From DATKWS01 sp035529435 (GTDB lineage: Bacteria > Krumholzibacteriota > Krumholzibacteriia > Krumholzibacteriales > Krumholzibacteriaceae), in NCBI GenBank assembly GCA_035529435.1, contig DATKWS010000001.1:1-11075 (forward strand): a stretch of DNA of 11,075 nt, in the 5' to 3' direction. The notes below the pieces were generated by a model. That model was not told where the DNA came from. It searched no databases and saw only the letters and a list, made by a program, of their open reading frames with translations. This document shows, one piece after another, positions 1 through 6,016 of this stretch. Numbering within the stretch: position 1 is the stretch's first letter; each line of letters opens with the position of its first letter. Both the position numbers and the translations under genes were made by a program.

Positions 1-1
1 G

Positions 2-856
2 ACGCACGAGCTGGTGTTCGAGCCGCTCGGCATGAATCACTCCTCGTTCCAAAAACCGCTCCCGGAGGCGCTGCTCGCGAAAACATCCTCGGGCCATCTC
101 CGTGACGGCTCGCCGATGCGGGGGCACTGGTTCCTCGACACTGGCTCTACCTGCTGCGGGCTCTGGACGACGCCGGCGGATCTCGCGCGCTTCGCGATCG
201 AGATCCAGAAATCGTTGCGGGGCGAATCGAACAAGATACTCACGGCCGAAACGACCGACCTCATGGTGACCCCTCAAGCACCGGGCTCCATGGGCCTCGG
301 CATGTCCGTGCAGCAGCGAAACGGCACCGTCTACTTCTCGCACTCGGGCGGCAATCCTGGATTCGGGTGCCATCTCGTCGCGAGCGCCGACGGAAGGTAC
401 GGCGCCGCCGTCATGACGAACTCCGACATCGGGGGCGCGCTGTACCCGGCATTGGTGCGGAGTATCGCGTTCGAGTATCAATGGAAGGATTACATGCCCC
501 GGGAATACGAGTCGATCAACGATGCGCTCGACGAATTCCGGAAGCTGAAAAAGGATTCCCCTGACGATCCCGATGTCTCGGAGGGAAACCTGAACCGGCT
601 CGGGTACGAGATGCTCCAGGCGCAGGAGTACGAAACCGCCATAGCTGTATTCCAACTCAACGTGGAGTTCCATCCGACATCGGCGAACGTCTACGACAGC
701 CTCGCCGAGGCGTACATGACGAGCGGTAACAGGGAGAAAGCCGTCGATCTCTACCGGAAGGCGCTTTCGGTACTCGACGCGCACCCCGAAGAGAATAAAC
801 AGTACGAGCGCCTCAGGGAGAGCATACCGAAACAGCTCGAGAAACTGGAACAATGA
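2..856 (+). CDS. Beta-lactamase-family serine hydrolase with C-terminal TPR, 5'-truncated by the window
   Basis: The reading frame is open from the first full codon at nt 2 and the true start lies upstream. Visible text beginning THELVFEPLGMNHSSF is the conserved segment that follows the active site in class C beta-lactamase/D-Ala-D-Ala carboxypeptidase-like proteins (Pfam Beta-lactamase). The motif HSGGNPGF at about nt 341-364 corresponds to the KTG-like third motif, where HSG is common in esterase-type members. The SxxK nucleophile and YxN motifs would lie before the window, so activity cannot be judged. After the hydrolase fold (to about nt 490) comes a charged linker and one or two TPRs (about nt 590-775), then a charged helical tail ending at TGA. 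TPR tails are known on such hydrolases. Likely role: envelope or secreted peptidase or esterase; substrate unknown. The TPR closely resembles the one in the M56 protein at 3684-5324. Confidence 0.88.
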   Translation, partial: THELVFEPLGMNHSSFQKPLPEALLAKTSSGHLRDGSPMRGHWFLDTGSTCCGLWTTPADLARFAIEIQKSLRGESNKILTAETTDLMVTPQAPGSMGLGMSVQQRNGTVYFSHSGGNPGFGCHLVASADGRYGAAVMTNSDIGGALYPALVRSIAFEYQWKDYMPREYESINDALDEFRKLKKDSPDDPDVSEGNLNRLGYEMLQAQEYETAIAVFQLNVEFHPTSANVYDSLAEAYMTSGNREKAVDLYRKALSVLDAHPEENKQYERLRESIPKQLEKLEQ

Positions 857-1068
857 CCGTTCTCGACCGGGCAGTCATTACAAGCCGAAGCAACGGCCGG
901 GCAGGGAATGTACACGATCGCGGTGACGATGAACGGCGCCGCGCGATGGGAGGATTCGTTCTTCAGGTACGACCGCGCCGCGCTCGATGAAACGAAAGCG
1001 GCGGTCACGGCGACTTCGGCGTGAGGGACATGGTGAAGGATTGGCTCAGGAAACGATTCGGCGATTGA
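853..1068 (+). pseudogene. Small frameshifted gene or gene remnant
   Basis: An ATG at 853 overlaps the TGA of the hydrolase (ATGA), in the frame that also ends at TGA 1066-1068. That frame is broken by a stop at 988-990. Coding-like text with strong G/C third positions shifts frame: nt 908-1008 reads MYTIAVTMNGAARWEDSF and onward through RYDRAALDETKAAV, then nt 1009-1068 reads GDFGVRDMVKDWLRKRFGD in the original frame. Two compensating indels (one near 890-908, one near 1005-1010) would restore a protein of about 72 residues. This could be true decay or assembly error. I do not recognise the family. The 3' end overlaps the convergent YkgJ-type gene by 23 nt. No good ribosome site is seen, so translation would depend on coupling. 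Confidence 0.4.
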
Positions 1069-1453
1069 ACGGCCGTCTGCTTCCGAGACGCTCCGAGAGG
1101 GGCGGCAGATTCCACGCGGCCCTGGCGCGATCGCACCGCTCCAGTTCCTCCTCACCGATCTCGAGCACGCCGTTTTCCCACTGCACACCGGCCTTCCGGC
1201 ACGGGGTCGGGCGATCCGGATGGATCGAGCAGCGGACCGTCTCCCCGATCGTTCCGAGGAGCGCCGCGCACCGGGGGCGCGCCCGGTCGGTCCCCTTCAT
1301 GCAGCGGCGGAATTCGGTCAGGTCCTCCGTCAACTCGATCGGCACCGATCCTCCCAGGGAGCGGTCCGTCTCACCCCAGTAGAACGACACACGGAAAAAT
1401 GCGCAACACGCGCCGCAGGCGAGACAGGGATTTTCGCTCATCAAGACCTTCAT
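1046..1453 (-). CDS. YkgJ-family cysteine-cluster (CxxCxxCC) protein
   Basis: The 135-residue product carries the YkgJ-type signature CLACGACC (C10, C13, C16, C17 from the chosen start), then FRVSFYWGE, CMKGT, RCAALLG and CSIHPDRPTPCR (C51, C62, C75, C85) and C107. Pfam CxxCxxCC proteins are thought to bind zinc or an Fe-S cluster; their function is not established. The segment SENPCLACGACC is typical of the start of YkgJ homologues. Several in-frame ATGs exist (1516, 1459, 1453, 1441). I chose 1453 because AGGA lies 8 nt upstream; 1441 (MSENPC) with AGG 5 nt upstream is nearly as good and matches homologues. A possible TATAAA box near 1505-1510 would make the 1516 start untranscribed. It is transcribed alone and converges on the region-1 genes. 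Confidence 0.85.
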   Translation of the reverse strand: MKVLMSENPCLACGACCAFFRVSFYWGETDRSLGGSVPIELTEDLTEFRRCMKGTDRARPRCAALLGTIGETVRCSIHPDRPTPCRKAGVQWENGVLEIGEEELERCDRARAAWNLPPLSERLGSRRPFNRRIVS

Positions 1454-1504
1454 CGACATCTTCCTCGTTATCGAATGCCGGTCGGTGCGACACACCGCGC
1501 CCGG

Positions 1505-1510
1505 CAATCG
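1505..1510 (-). promoter_or_regulatory. Possible -10 box for the YkgJ-type gene
   Basis: The - strand reads CATATAAAAAATG in an AT-rich patch of otherwise GC-rich DNA, about 55 nt upstream of the chosen start. No convincing -35 hexamer is found 16-18 bp further upstream, so this is a weak call based on one box and local base composition. Confidence 0.25.
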
Positions 1511-1516
1511 GTTCAT

Positions 1517-1739
1517 TTTTTATATGTGCTTGAATTCGCGTGTGCCTAGACGCGTGCGGAGCGGCTTAGACGAAATCGAGAATGCAGATGCCGGAATCGT
1601 GGAGATCGGGACTACGCGCGATACCGCTCCTCATGAACCTTCTTTCCCGAGATCCGAAGCGCATCACCCGGCCCTACCGGTGGGCAGGGCGGCCTGCCGG
1701 GCCTCCCCGGAATATACGATAAAATCCGCCCCTGCGCTC
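1517..1739. other. Intergenic region with GC-rich inverted repeats, no gene seen
   Basis: Between the YkgJ-type gene and the permease stop I find no convincing ORF; the best - strand candidate is about 32 residues and unlike any protein I know. Nt 1667-1701 holds nested inverted repeats (CCCGGC at 1667-1672 against GCCGGG at 1696-1701, with GCCCT/AGGGC inside at 1671-1690). It lies about 40 nt past the permease stop and could be a transcript 3' end, but it has no T-run on either strand, so it is not a normal intrinsic terminator. Confidence 0.4.
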
Positions 1740-2534
1740 TTATTTTATCAACCGCCGTTTCATCAAATGGACGGCGAGAACGAACAACCCCACAAAGACA
1801 AACACAATATAGACGAGATGCGGCAGTTGCCTCACCGAGAGAATGGAGAGTGTCGATGCGCGGGCGATGGCAACGACGTGCGTCAGCGGCGAGATATTCG
1901 CGATGATCCGCCCCCACAGCGGCAATCCCTCCACGGGGAAAAATGTCCCGCTGAAGAGGAACATCGGCGTCACGGCGAGAAAGACGGGGAGGTTCAACGT
2001 GTCTATGCTGGGGCATATCGCGGCGAAGATCATACCGAACGACCCGAAGAGGAGACCGGCGACGAAGGCGAGCGGCACGATGACGAGGCTCGCGGGGTAG
2101 ACGGCGAGTCCGAAGAACGATACCACGATCAGCATGATCGAGGCGGCGAAGAAGCTCTTCGTCGCGGCCCAGAGGATCTCGCCGGCTATCACGTCCTCGA
2201 TCTCGAGCGGCGTCGTGATGATCGCATCGAATGTCTTCTGGTAGTACATCCGCACGAATGAGCCGTACATGCACTCGAATGTGGAATGATACAGGATCGC
2301 AACCGAGATCATTCCCGGTGCGATGAAGGTGAGAAAATCGAGCTGCATGCCGGCGTAGGTGATCCCCTCGATGTACCTGCCGAGGACGAATCCGAACGCG
2401 ACGATGTAGAGGAGCGGCTCGAGTATCGGCGGCAGGAAGTTGGTCTGCCACGTCACGAGGTTGACGTCGAGGTTGCGCCGCCATACGTAGACGGCGCGGT
2501 AGCTGATATTCCGCATCAGTTTAATGATCTGCAT
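1740..2534 (-). CDS. ABC-2 type transporter permease, NodJ-like
   Basis: The 264-residue product is an ABC-2 membrane subunit. It has a cytoplasmic N-terminus with YVWRRNLDVNLVTWQ, and FLPPILEPLLYIVAFGFVLG typical of NodJ/DrrB-type permeases. About six hydrophobic segments follow, including LIVVSFFGLAVYP, LAFVAGLLFGSFGMIFAAI and the FLFSGTFFPVEGLP motif between the fifth and sixth segments. The C-terminus MKRRLIK is short and basic. It would form the export channel with the ATPase encoded just upstream; the substrate is not predictable (lipid, glycan or drug export are family options). The ATG at 2534 has AGAGGA 3-4 nt upstream. The next ATG at 2516 overlaps the stop of the zinc-ribbon ORF as TGATG and could be the true, coupled start. 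It is the last gene of its operon. Confidence 0.92.
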   Translation of the reverse strand: MQIIKLMRNISYRAVYVWRRNLDVNLVTWQTNFLPPILEPLLYIVAFGFVLGRYIEGITYAGMQLDFLTFIAPGMISVAILYHSTFECMYGSFVRMYYQKTFDAIITTPLEIEDVIAGEILWAATKSFFAASIMLIVVSFFGLAVYPASLVIVPLAFVAGLLFGSFGMIFAAICPSIDTLNLPVFLAVTPMFLFSGTFFPVEGLPLWGRIIANISPLTHVVAIARASTLSILSVRQLPHLVYIVFVFVGLFVLAVHLMKRRLIK

Positions 2535-2650
2535 GCTTCCTCTTCGGCATGATCCTTCGTGCCGCACCGGCTACACAGTACCGCTCCTGCCGCGCAGTGC
2601 CGCGCCGCCCGGCGGCAACGCGGGCACCGGCAACGCGGGCACCGGCTCAT
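2516..2650 (-). CDS. Small zinc-ribbon protein encoded between ABC ATPase and permease
   Basis: This 44-residue ORF starts at an ATG overlapping the ATPase stop (ATGA, 2650-2647) and ends at TGA 2518-2516, overlapping the annotated permease start by 19 nt and forming TGATG with the permease's alternative ATG. It contains two zinc knuckles: CPRC (C9, C12), then 13 residues, then CSRCGT (C26, C29), matching the common bacterial zinc-ribbon pattern CPxC...FCSRCGT. A 15-bp tandem repeat duplicates CPRCR, giving an extra CPRC at C4/C7, and C19 and C40 are additional. The rest is basic then acidic (KDHAEEEACRSLN). There is no well-spaced ribosome site (GAGG is 2 nt from the ATG), so it would rely on termination-reinitiation from the ATPase. 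Zinc binding is inferred from the motif. The alternative is chance reading of an intercistronic spacer, but the spacing of all four cysteines and both overlaps argue for a real gene. Confidence 0.55.
   Translation of the reverse strand: MSRCPRCRCPRCRRAARHCAAGAVLCSRCGTKDHAEEEACRSLN
2613..2646. repeat. 15-bp tandem direct repeat, two copies plus 4 nt
   Basis: CGGCAACGCGGGCAC occurs at 2613-2627 and again, identical, at 2628-2642, followed by CGGC. The length is a multiple of three, and in the zinc-ribbon ORF each copy encodes the same five residues (CPRCR, permuted), so the duplication keeps frame. It ends at the ATPase stop codon. Confidence 0.85.
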
Positions 2651-3558
2651 TCCCTCAATTGTCTCCCCGTGAGCTTCAGAAACACATCCTCGAGGCTCGC
2701 CTGTCGCAGCACGACACTCCCCGAGGGAAGCTCCCTCGTGACACGGGGCAGGAGACCGCGGCCGTCGTCGGTGTATATGTACAGCCTCCCCGCATGCTCT
2801 TCGCACGGCATCCCCTCCCGGCAGAAACGCTCCACGGTCCCCTCCGGGGCATCCTCGATCTCGATGACGTCGCGGCCGAGATGCCGATCGATCAATTCGG
2901 CCGGTTCTCCCCGCTCGATGATCTTTCCCCCGTCCATGATCATGAGACGATCGCACAGCACCGCGGCCTCCTCCATGTAGTGGGTCGTCAATATGATCGT
3001 TGTCCCCGATTTCCGCAGTTCCCTGATCTTGTCCCAGATCTGGTGGCGCGCCTGGGGATCGAGCCCCGCCGTCGGTTCGTCGAGGATCAGGAGCCGGGGC
3101 TCGTTCACGAGCGCCCGCACGACGAGGAGCCGCTTCTTGAGACCACCCGAGAGAACCTCGATCTTCTGGTTCCGTCGGTCGGCGAGCTGGAACATCTCGA
3201 TCAGCGTCTCGGCCCTCCGGCGCGCCTCCGCGGCGCCGATGCCGAAGTAGCGCGCAAAGACGATGAGGTTTTTTAAAACCGAGAAATCCTGGTCGAGATT
3301 GATATCCTGGGGGCAGACGCCTATCTTGGCCTTGATCTCGCGGGGATATTTCGTTATGTCCTTGCCGAAGACCTCGAGCGTACCGCTTGTGAGCGGCACG
3401 GTGGCGTGGATCATCTTGACCGTCGTGGTCTTACCCGCACCGTTCGGCCCGAGGAATCCGAAACATTCGCCTGGCGTGATCTCGAAATCTATGCCATCGA
3501 CGGCGACGAGATCGCCGTAGTGCTTGGTGAGTTTCTCGGCGGCAAGAATCGGTTGCAT
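2647..3558 (-). CDS. ABC transporter ATP-binding protein, NodI/DrrA-like
   Basis: The 303-residue product is a complete ABC ATPase: Walker A GPNGAGKTT (37-45), Q-loop CPQD (Q84), signature LSGGLKKRL (136-144; the Q of LSGGQ is L here, as in many NodI/DrrA-type subunits where this position varies), Walker B LLILDEPTAGLDP (156-168) and H-loop H193 in LTTHYMEEA. After residue 220 comes the C-terminal extension usual in ABC-2 exporter ATPases, ending SLEDVFLKLTGRQLRE. It energises the permease at 1740-2534. The start at 3558 is favoured over two upstream ATGs because GGAG stands 6 nt before it and the protein begins in the family-like way MQPILAAEKLTKHYG. It is the first gene of the operon; a promoter is visible at 3595-3622 and its stop overlaps the zinc-ribbon ORF. 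Confidence 0.95.
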   Translation of the reverse strand: MQPILAAEKLTKHYGDLVAVDGIDFEITPGECFGFLGPNGAGKTTTVKMIHATVPLTSGTLEVFGKDITKYPREIKAKIGVCPQDINLDQDFSVLKNLIVFARYFGIGAAEARRRAETLIEMFQLADRRNQKIEVLSGGLKKRLLVVRALVNEPRLLILDEPTAGLDPQARHQIWDKIRELRKSGTTIILTTHYMEEAAVLCDRLMIMDGGKIIERGEPAELIDRHLGRDVIEIEDAPEGTVERFCREGMPCEEHAGRLYIYTDDGRGLLPRVTRELPSGSVVLRQASLEDVFLKLTGRQLRE

Positions 3559-3594
3559 CTCAATCTCCAGCGTCATCCGGTTCGAAGAACTGCT

Positions 3595-3622
3595 ATTATA
3601 GAACACCGTGGATAAAAATCAA
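3595..3622 (-). promoter_or_regulatory. Sigma-70-type promoter of the ABC operon
   Basis: On the - strand, TTGATT (3622-3617, 4 of 6 to consensus) and a perfect TATAAT (3600-3595) are separated by 16 bp. Predicted transcription start is near 3588, giving a leader of about 30 nt to the ATG at 3558. The -35 hexamer lies inside the T-rich tail of the upstream terminator. Confidence 0.65.
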
Positions 3623-3648
3623 GGCCGGCGATCACATGACCGCCGGCC
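3614..3648 (-). terminator. Rho-independent terminator of the blaI-M56 operon
   Basis: Reading the - strand, GGCCGGCG (3648-3641) pairs with CGCCGGCC (3630-3623); three further inner pairs (one G-U) leave a 4-nt ATGT loop, an 11-bp stem in all. It is followed by TTGATTTTT (3622-3614). It begins about 35 nt past the M56 stop codon. Confidence 0.85.
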
Positions 3649-3683
3649 CCGGTGAAACCGCCGTTTGCTGGCCGCCTCACACC

Positions 3684-5324
3684 TCACTTCTTCTCCGCGA
3701 CGGACTCACCGCTCTCCAGCTGTGCGATCTTGGCGAGCATATTCTTGCCGTTCTCGTTTTCGGGATTCATCGCGAGCGACTTCTCGTAGAGCTTCCTCGC
3801 CTTGTCGTACTTACCGGCAACGAGGTACGCCTCGCCGAGGCTGTCGTAGACGTTCCACGAATCCTCGTACATCTTGACGTTGAGCTTGAAGACCTCGATC
3901 GCTTCGTCGATCTTCTTCGTGTAGAGGAACTTGTACCCGAGGGTGTTGAATTCCTTTTCGTCGAAGTAGCAGCAATCCTCGTCCTCCGAGGCCTTGATCT
4001 TCTCGACCATCTTGGCGCCGGCGCCCGGGCCCTTCTTCATCAGCGCCTTGTGCACGAGTACGGCCGCCGAGTTCTCGTTGGCCTCGACCTTTTCCCAGGT
4101 CAGCTTGATCTTCTCCTCGGCGGTGACCTTCTCGCCCAGCTTCTTCTTCATCTCGAGCTTCTTCTGCATCTCGGACTCTTTCTCGAGCTGCATCTGCTTT
4201 TCCTTTTTAAGCTCCTCCTGCTGGGCCTTGTCCTTCTCCTGCGCCTGCGTCTCCCAGATGCCGGACATCGAAAGCGGGAGTATCAGGGAGAGAATGAGGA
4301 AACACGAGACGATGACGGTCGCCCGCACGCCTCTCTTTCGATTGATCTTGGGATCCAGAATACACATGATTCTATCCTTTAGGTTTGAGCCCTGCGAAAT
4401 CGTTGATAGCTGCCAGGCCGGTCGCGGCGGTGTCCCCAGCTCGGTCGCGATGTCCATGAGGAACATCGCGTAGTCCGACGGCTTCGCGCCCGCGTTCAAC
4501 ACCACGTCGTCACAGTCGCGCTCGCGCTCGATACGCAGGTGCCTCGCCGTCAGCCAGACGAGCGGATTCAGCCAGTAGATACTCGTCGTCACGAGGACGA
4601 GGATCTCGGCTAGGCCGTCCCAACGCTTGATATGCGCCAGCTCGTGTGAAAGAATGCACCGGCGGCGCTCGATCGGCCATGCCGACGAACCGGCCGGAAC
4701 AACTATCGCCGGATTGATTGCTCCGATTGTCACCGCGGCCTTGATGTCTCCCGACTCGAAGATGCGCACGCACTGCCTGAGACCCAGCTCCCTGCACGAA
4801 TCGGCGAGGAGCCCGTCCCACGTGCCGCACGCCGCGCAGCACTGCATGATGAGCCGTTTCCCCACCGCCATGCGAACGAACAACCAGACGAGGCAGAGAA
4901 GTACGCCCGACATCCACGCGATAGCCGCCCATGTGCGCCAGTCGGCGACGAACGGCATCGATCCCGCGCCGGAACGCGCGGCACCCCGCCCACCCAATTC
5001 ATCCACCACCGCTGCATCGAACTCCTTGTCCGTCATTTCGGGAACGCCGCTGAGCTGCTGTGCGCTCTGCCACCAGCTCCCGACACGGGGAAGGATCGGC
5101 AGCCGCCAGACCGGGGAAACGATCTGCGTGACGGGGAGCACGAGAAGCGCCACAAGGGTGAAAACCCAGACCATGCTCCGCGCGTAGGCGGACGAACGGT
5201 GCAGCAGGAGGGTCACCAGGCCCGCCAGGGCGCAGACGACCGCCGCCTTGACATAGACATCGACAACGAGCTCGAGGATCCGCGTCCAGGGTAGACTCCC
5301 GAGCCAAGCACCGATCCCGTTCAT
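3684..5324 (-). CDS. M56-family (BlaR1/MecR1-type) membrane zinc metallopeptidase with coiled-coil and TPR C-terminus
   Basis: The 546-residue product has hydrophobic segments at about 26-42, 50-70 and 131-152, then the peptidase core with zinc motif HELAH (227-231; H227, E228, H231), a further hydrophobic stretch at about 239-258, and the distal RERDCDDVVL (E268 probable third ligand). Another membrane segment lies at about 334-353. This is the BlaR1/MecR1 topology. In BlaR1 a penicillin-binding sensor follows; here residues 360-445 are a Lys/Glu-rich likely coiled coil, and 459-535 are TPRs (FNTLGYKFL ... NVYDSLGEAY ... KLYEKSLAMNPEN). I infer that the peptidase cleaves or triggers removal of the BlaI-type repressor when the extracytoplasmic part is engaged by an unknown signal. 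The ATG is 1 nt after the repressor stop, with GGGGGGAG 5 nt upstream, so the two are coupled. Confidence 0.92.
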   Translation of the reverse strand: MNGIGAWLGSLPWTRILELVVDVYVKAAVVCALAGLVTLLLHRSSAYARSMVWVFTLVALLVLPVTQIVSPVWRLPILPRVGSWWQSAQQLSGVPEMTDKEFDAAVVDELGGRGAARSGAGSMPFVADWRTWAAIAWMSGVLLCLVWLFVRMAVGKRLIMQCCAACGTWDGLLADSCRELGLRQCVRIFESGDIKAAVTIGAINPAIVVPAGSSAWPIERRRCILSHELAHIKRWDGLAEILVLVTTSIYWLNPLVWLTARHLRIERERDCDDVVLNAGAKPSDYAMFLMDIATELGTPPRPAWQLSTISQGSNLKDRIMCILDPKINRKRGVRATVIVSCFLILSLILPLSMSGIWETQAQEKDKAQQEELKKEKQMQLEKESEMQKKLEMKKKLGEKVTAEEKIKLTWEKVEANENSAAVLVHKALMKKGPGAGAKMVEKIKASEDEDCCYFDEKEFNTLGYKFLYTKKIDEAIEVFKLNVKMYEDSWNVYDSLGEAYLVAGKYDKARKLYEKSLAMNPENENGKNMLAKIAQLESGESVAEKK

Positions 5325-5325
5325 G

Positions 5326-5718
5326 TCATCTCCCCCCCTTCCGCGACTCCTCGATCAGATCGAGGATCCGTTTCCGCTGCTCGTCGGTAAGATTCGCGTC
5401 CTTCTTCTGTAGAATGGAGATCACCGCCGCCGCTTCGGCTCCCTTGAAAAAGGTGTCGACCACATTGTCGAGGAGCGTCCTGCGCGCGTTCTGAAGGGGA
5501 ATCGTCGGATAATAGACATATTTCCCCTTCTCCCTCTCGTGCCGCAGGTACCCCTTCTCCTCGAGAACACCCAGCATCGTCCGCACCGTCGCGTTGACGG
5601 GTTTGTCGGGAAGCCCCTTCATGACATCCACCGCCGTCGCGCTCTCCTGCTGGTAGACGATCTCCATGATCTGTCGCTCCCTCCGCGTGAGGGCATGCAA
5701 GTCGGGATTTTTCGCCAC
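5326..5718 (-). CDS. BlaI/MecI-family transcriptional repressor
   Basis: The 130-residue product is full length for the Penicillinase_R (BlaI/MecI) family. An N-terminal winged helix (LTRRERQIMEIVYQQ, then the recognition-helix region VNATVRTMLGVLEEKGYL, then wing HEREKGKYVYYP) is followed by the helical dimerisation segment (DTFFKGAEAAAVISIL). It binds palindromic operators as a dimer and represses its own operon. The start is GTG at 5718, with AGGAGG 5 nt upstream; longer in-frame starts lack a ribosome site and add non-conserved residues. The Asn-Phe dipeptide cleaved in staphylococcal BlaI/MecI does not occur in this protein, so inactivation may use another site or mechanism. It is the first gene of the blaI-M56 operon; probable operators lie at 5908-5956. 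Confidence 0.93.
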   Translation of the reverse strand: MAKNPDLHALTRRERQIMEIVYQQESATAVDVMKGLPDKPVNATVRTMLGVLEEKGYLRHEREKGKYVYYPTIPLQNARRTLLDNVVDTFFKGAEAAAVISILQKKDANLTDEQRKRILDLIEESRKGGR

Positions 5719-5907
5719 GCCAACCTCCTGACTCCGCCCGGCGCCGGCACCGGGCTTTGTATGTTCGGAGCGATGCAACACCGGCCCGCAGTCTCGAAGC
5801 GCCGTTTCGCCTTATTGAAGCACCTGCTCGAAGCGCCGGTTCTCTCTTTTCGGGGCCTCGCAGCAACTACCCCATTCTACGAAGCAGTGCGGCGCCGGGT
5901 TGCGATC
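5719..5907 (-). other. Long leader region of the blaI-M56 operon
   Basis: If transcription begins near the operator cluster, this is a roughly 190-nt untranslated leader. It holds a GC-rich hairpin (5736-5755: GCCCGGTG / CGCCGGGC on the - strand, one G-U pair, 4-nt loop) ending 6 nt before the AGGAGG ribosome site, and a 12-bp direct repeat CTCGAAGCGCCG at 5793-5804 and 5827-5838. No credible short ORF is seen. Confidence 0.4.
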
Positions 5908-5956
5908 AGTTTAACATGTTAAACTATTCACATGTGAAATATTTAACATTCAGGTG
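5908..5956. promoter_or_regulatory. Probable BlaI-type operator array: three phased 16-bp units
   Basis: Three adjacent 16-bp units align: GTTTAACATGTTAAAC (5909-5924), TATTCACATGTGAAAT (5925-5940) and ATTTAACATTCAGGTG (5941-5956). Unit 1 lies within a perfect 18-bp palindrome (5908-5925), unit 2 contains a perfect 12-bp palindrome (5927-5938), and unit 3 keeps one half-site (TTTAACAT). Centres are at 5916.5, 5932.5 and 5948.5. Known BlaI/MecI sites are palindromes with an ACA...TGT arrangement, which fits. The array overlaps the only plausible - strand promoter for blaI. Confidence 0.7.
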
Positions 5957-5967
5957 TCACCCGTCAA
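5941..5967 (-). promoter_or_regulatory. Possible blaI-M56 promoter inside the operator array
   Basis: On the - strand TTGACG (5967-5962) is followed by TTAAAT (5946-5941) at a 15-bp spacing or AAATAT (5944-5939) at 17 bp. Neither -10 is strong, but the position under the operator units is what a repressor-controlled promoter would need. Confidence 0.35.
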
Positions 5968-6016
5968 GAGAAAAATAGATAAATTCGAAAAAAATCGTAT
6001 ATGTCAAGTTTACCAT

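Noticed and set aside
1667..1701. Intrinsic terminator after the permease
   Set aside because: The inverted repeats are real but no T-run follows on either strand; left as part of the intergenic description.
1485..2484. Long overlapping ORFs on both strands across the permease
   Set aside because: They are Arg/Gly/Asp/His-rich shadow frames of GC-rich coding DNA; the permease frame has clear membrane segments and family motifs.
3636..4382. Long + strand ORF rich in Leu opposite the M56 C-terminus
   Set aside because: It is the antisense of the Lys/Glu-rich coiled coil (AAG/GAG codons read as CTT/CTC), with no ribosome site or recognisable family.
3684..5718. Beta-lactam resistance locus
   Set aside because: BlaI and M56 are present, but the M56 protein lacks a penicillin-binding sensor and the nearby serine hydrolase is incomplete and of the broad esterase/peptidase type, so resistance is not supported.
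5539..5922. + strand ORF across the blaI start and leader
   Set aside because: Mostly antisense to blaI; the part in the leader has no coding bias or family resemblance.
6002..6007. Perfect - strand TTGACA as the blaI -35 box
   Set aside because: No acceptable -10 lies 16-18 bp downstream; the best match (TTATCT) is 19 bp away and would make the leader even longer.
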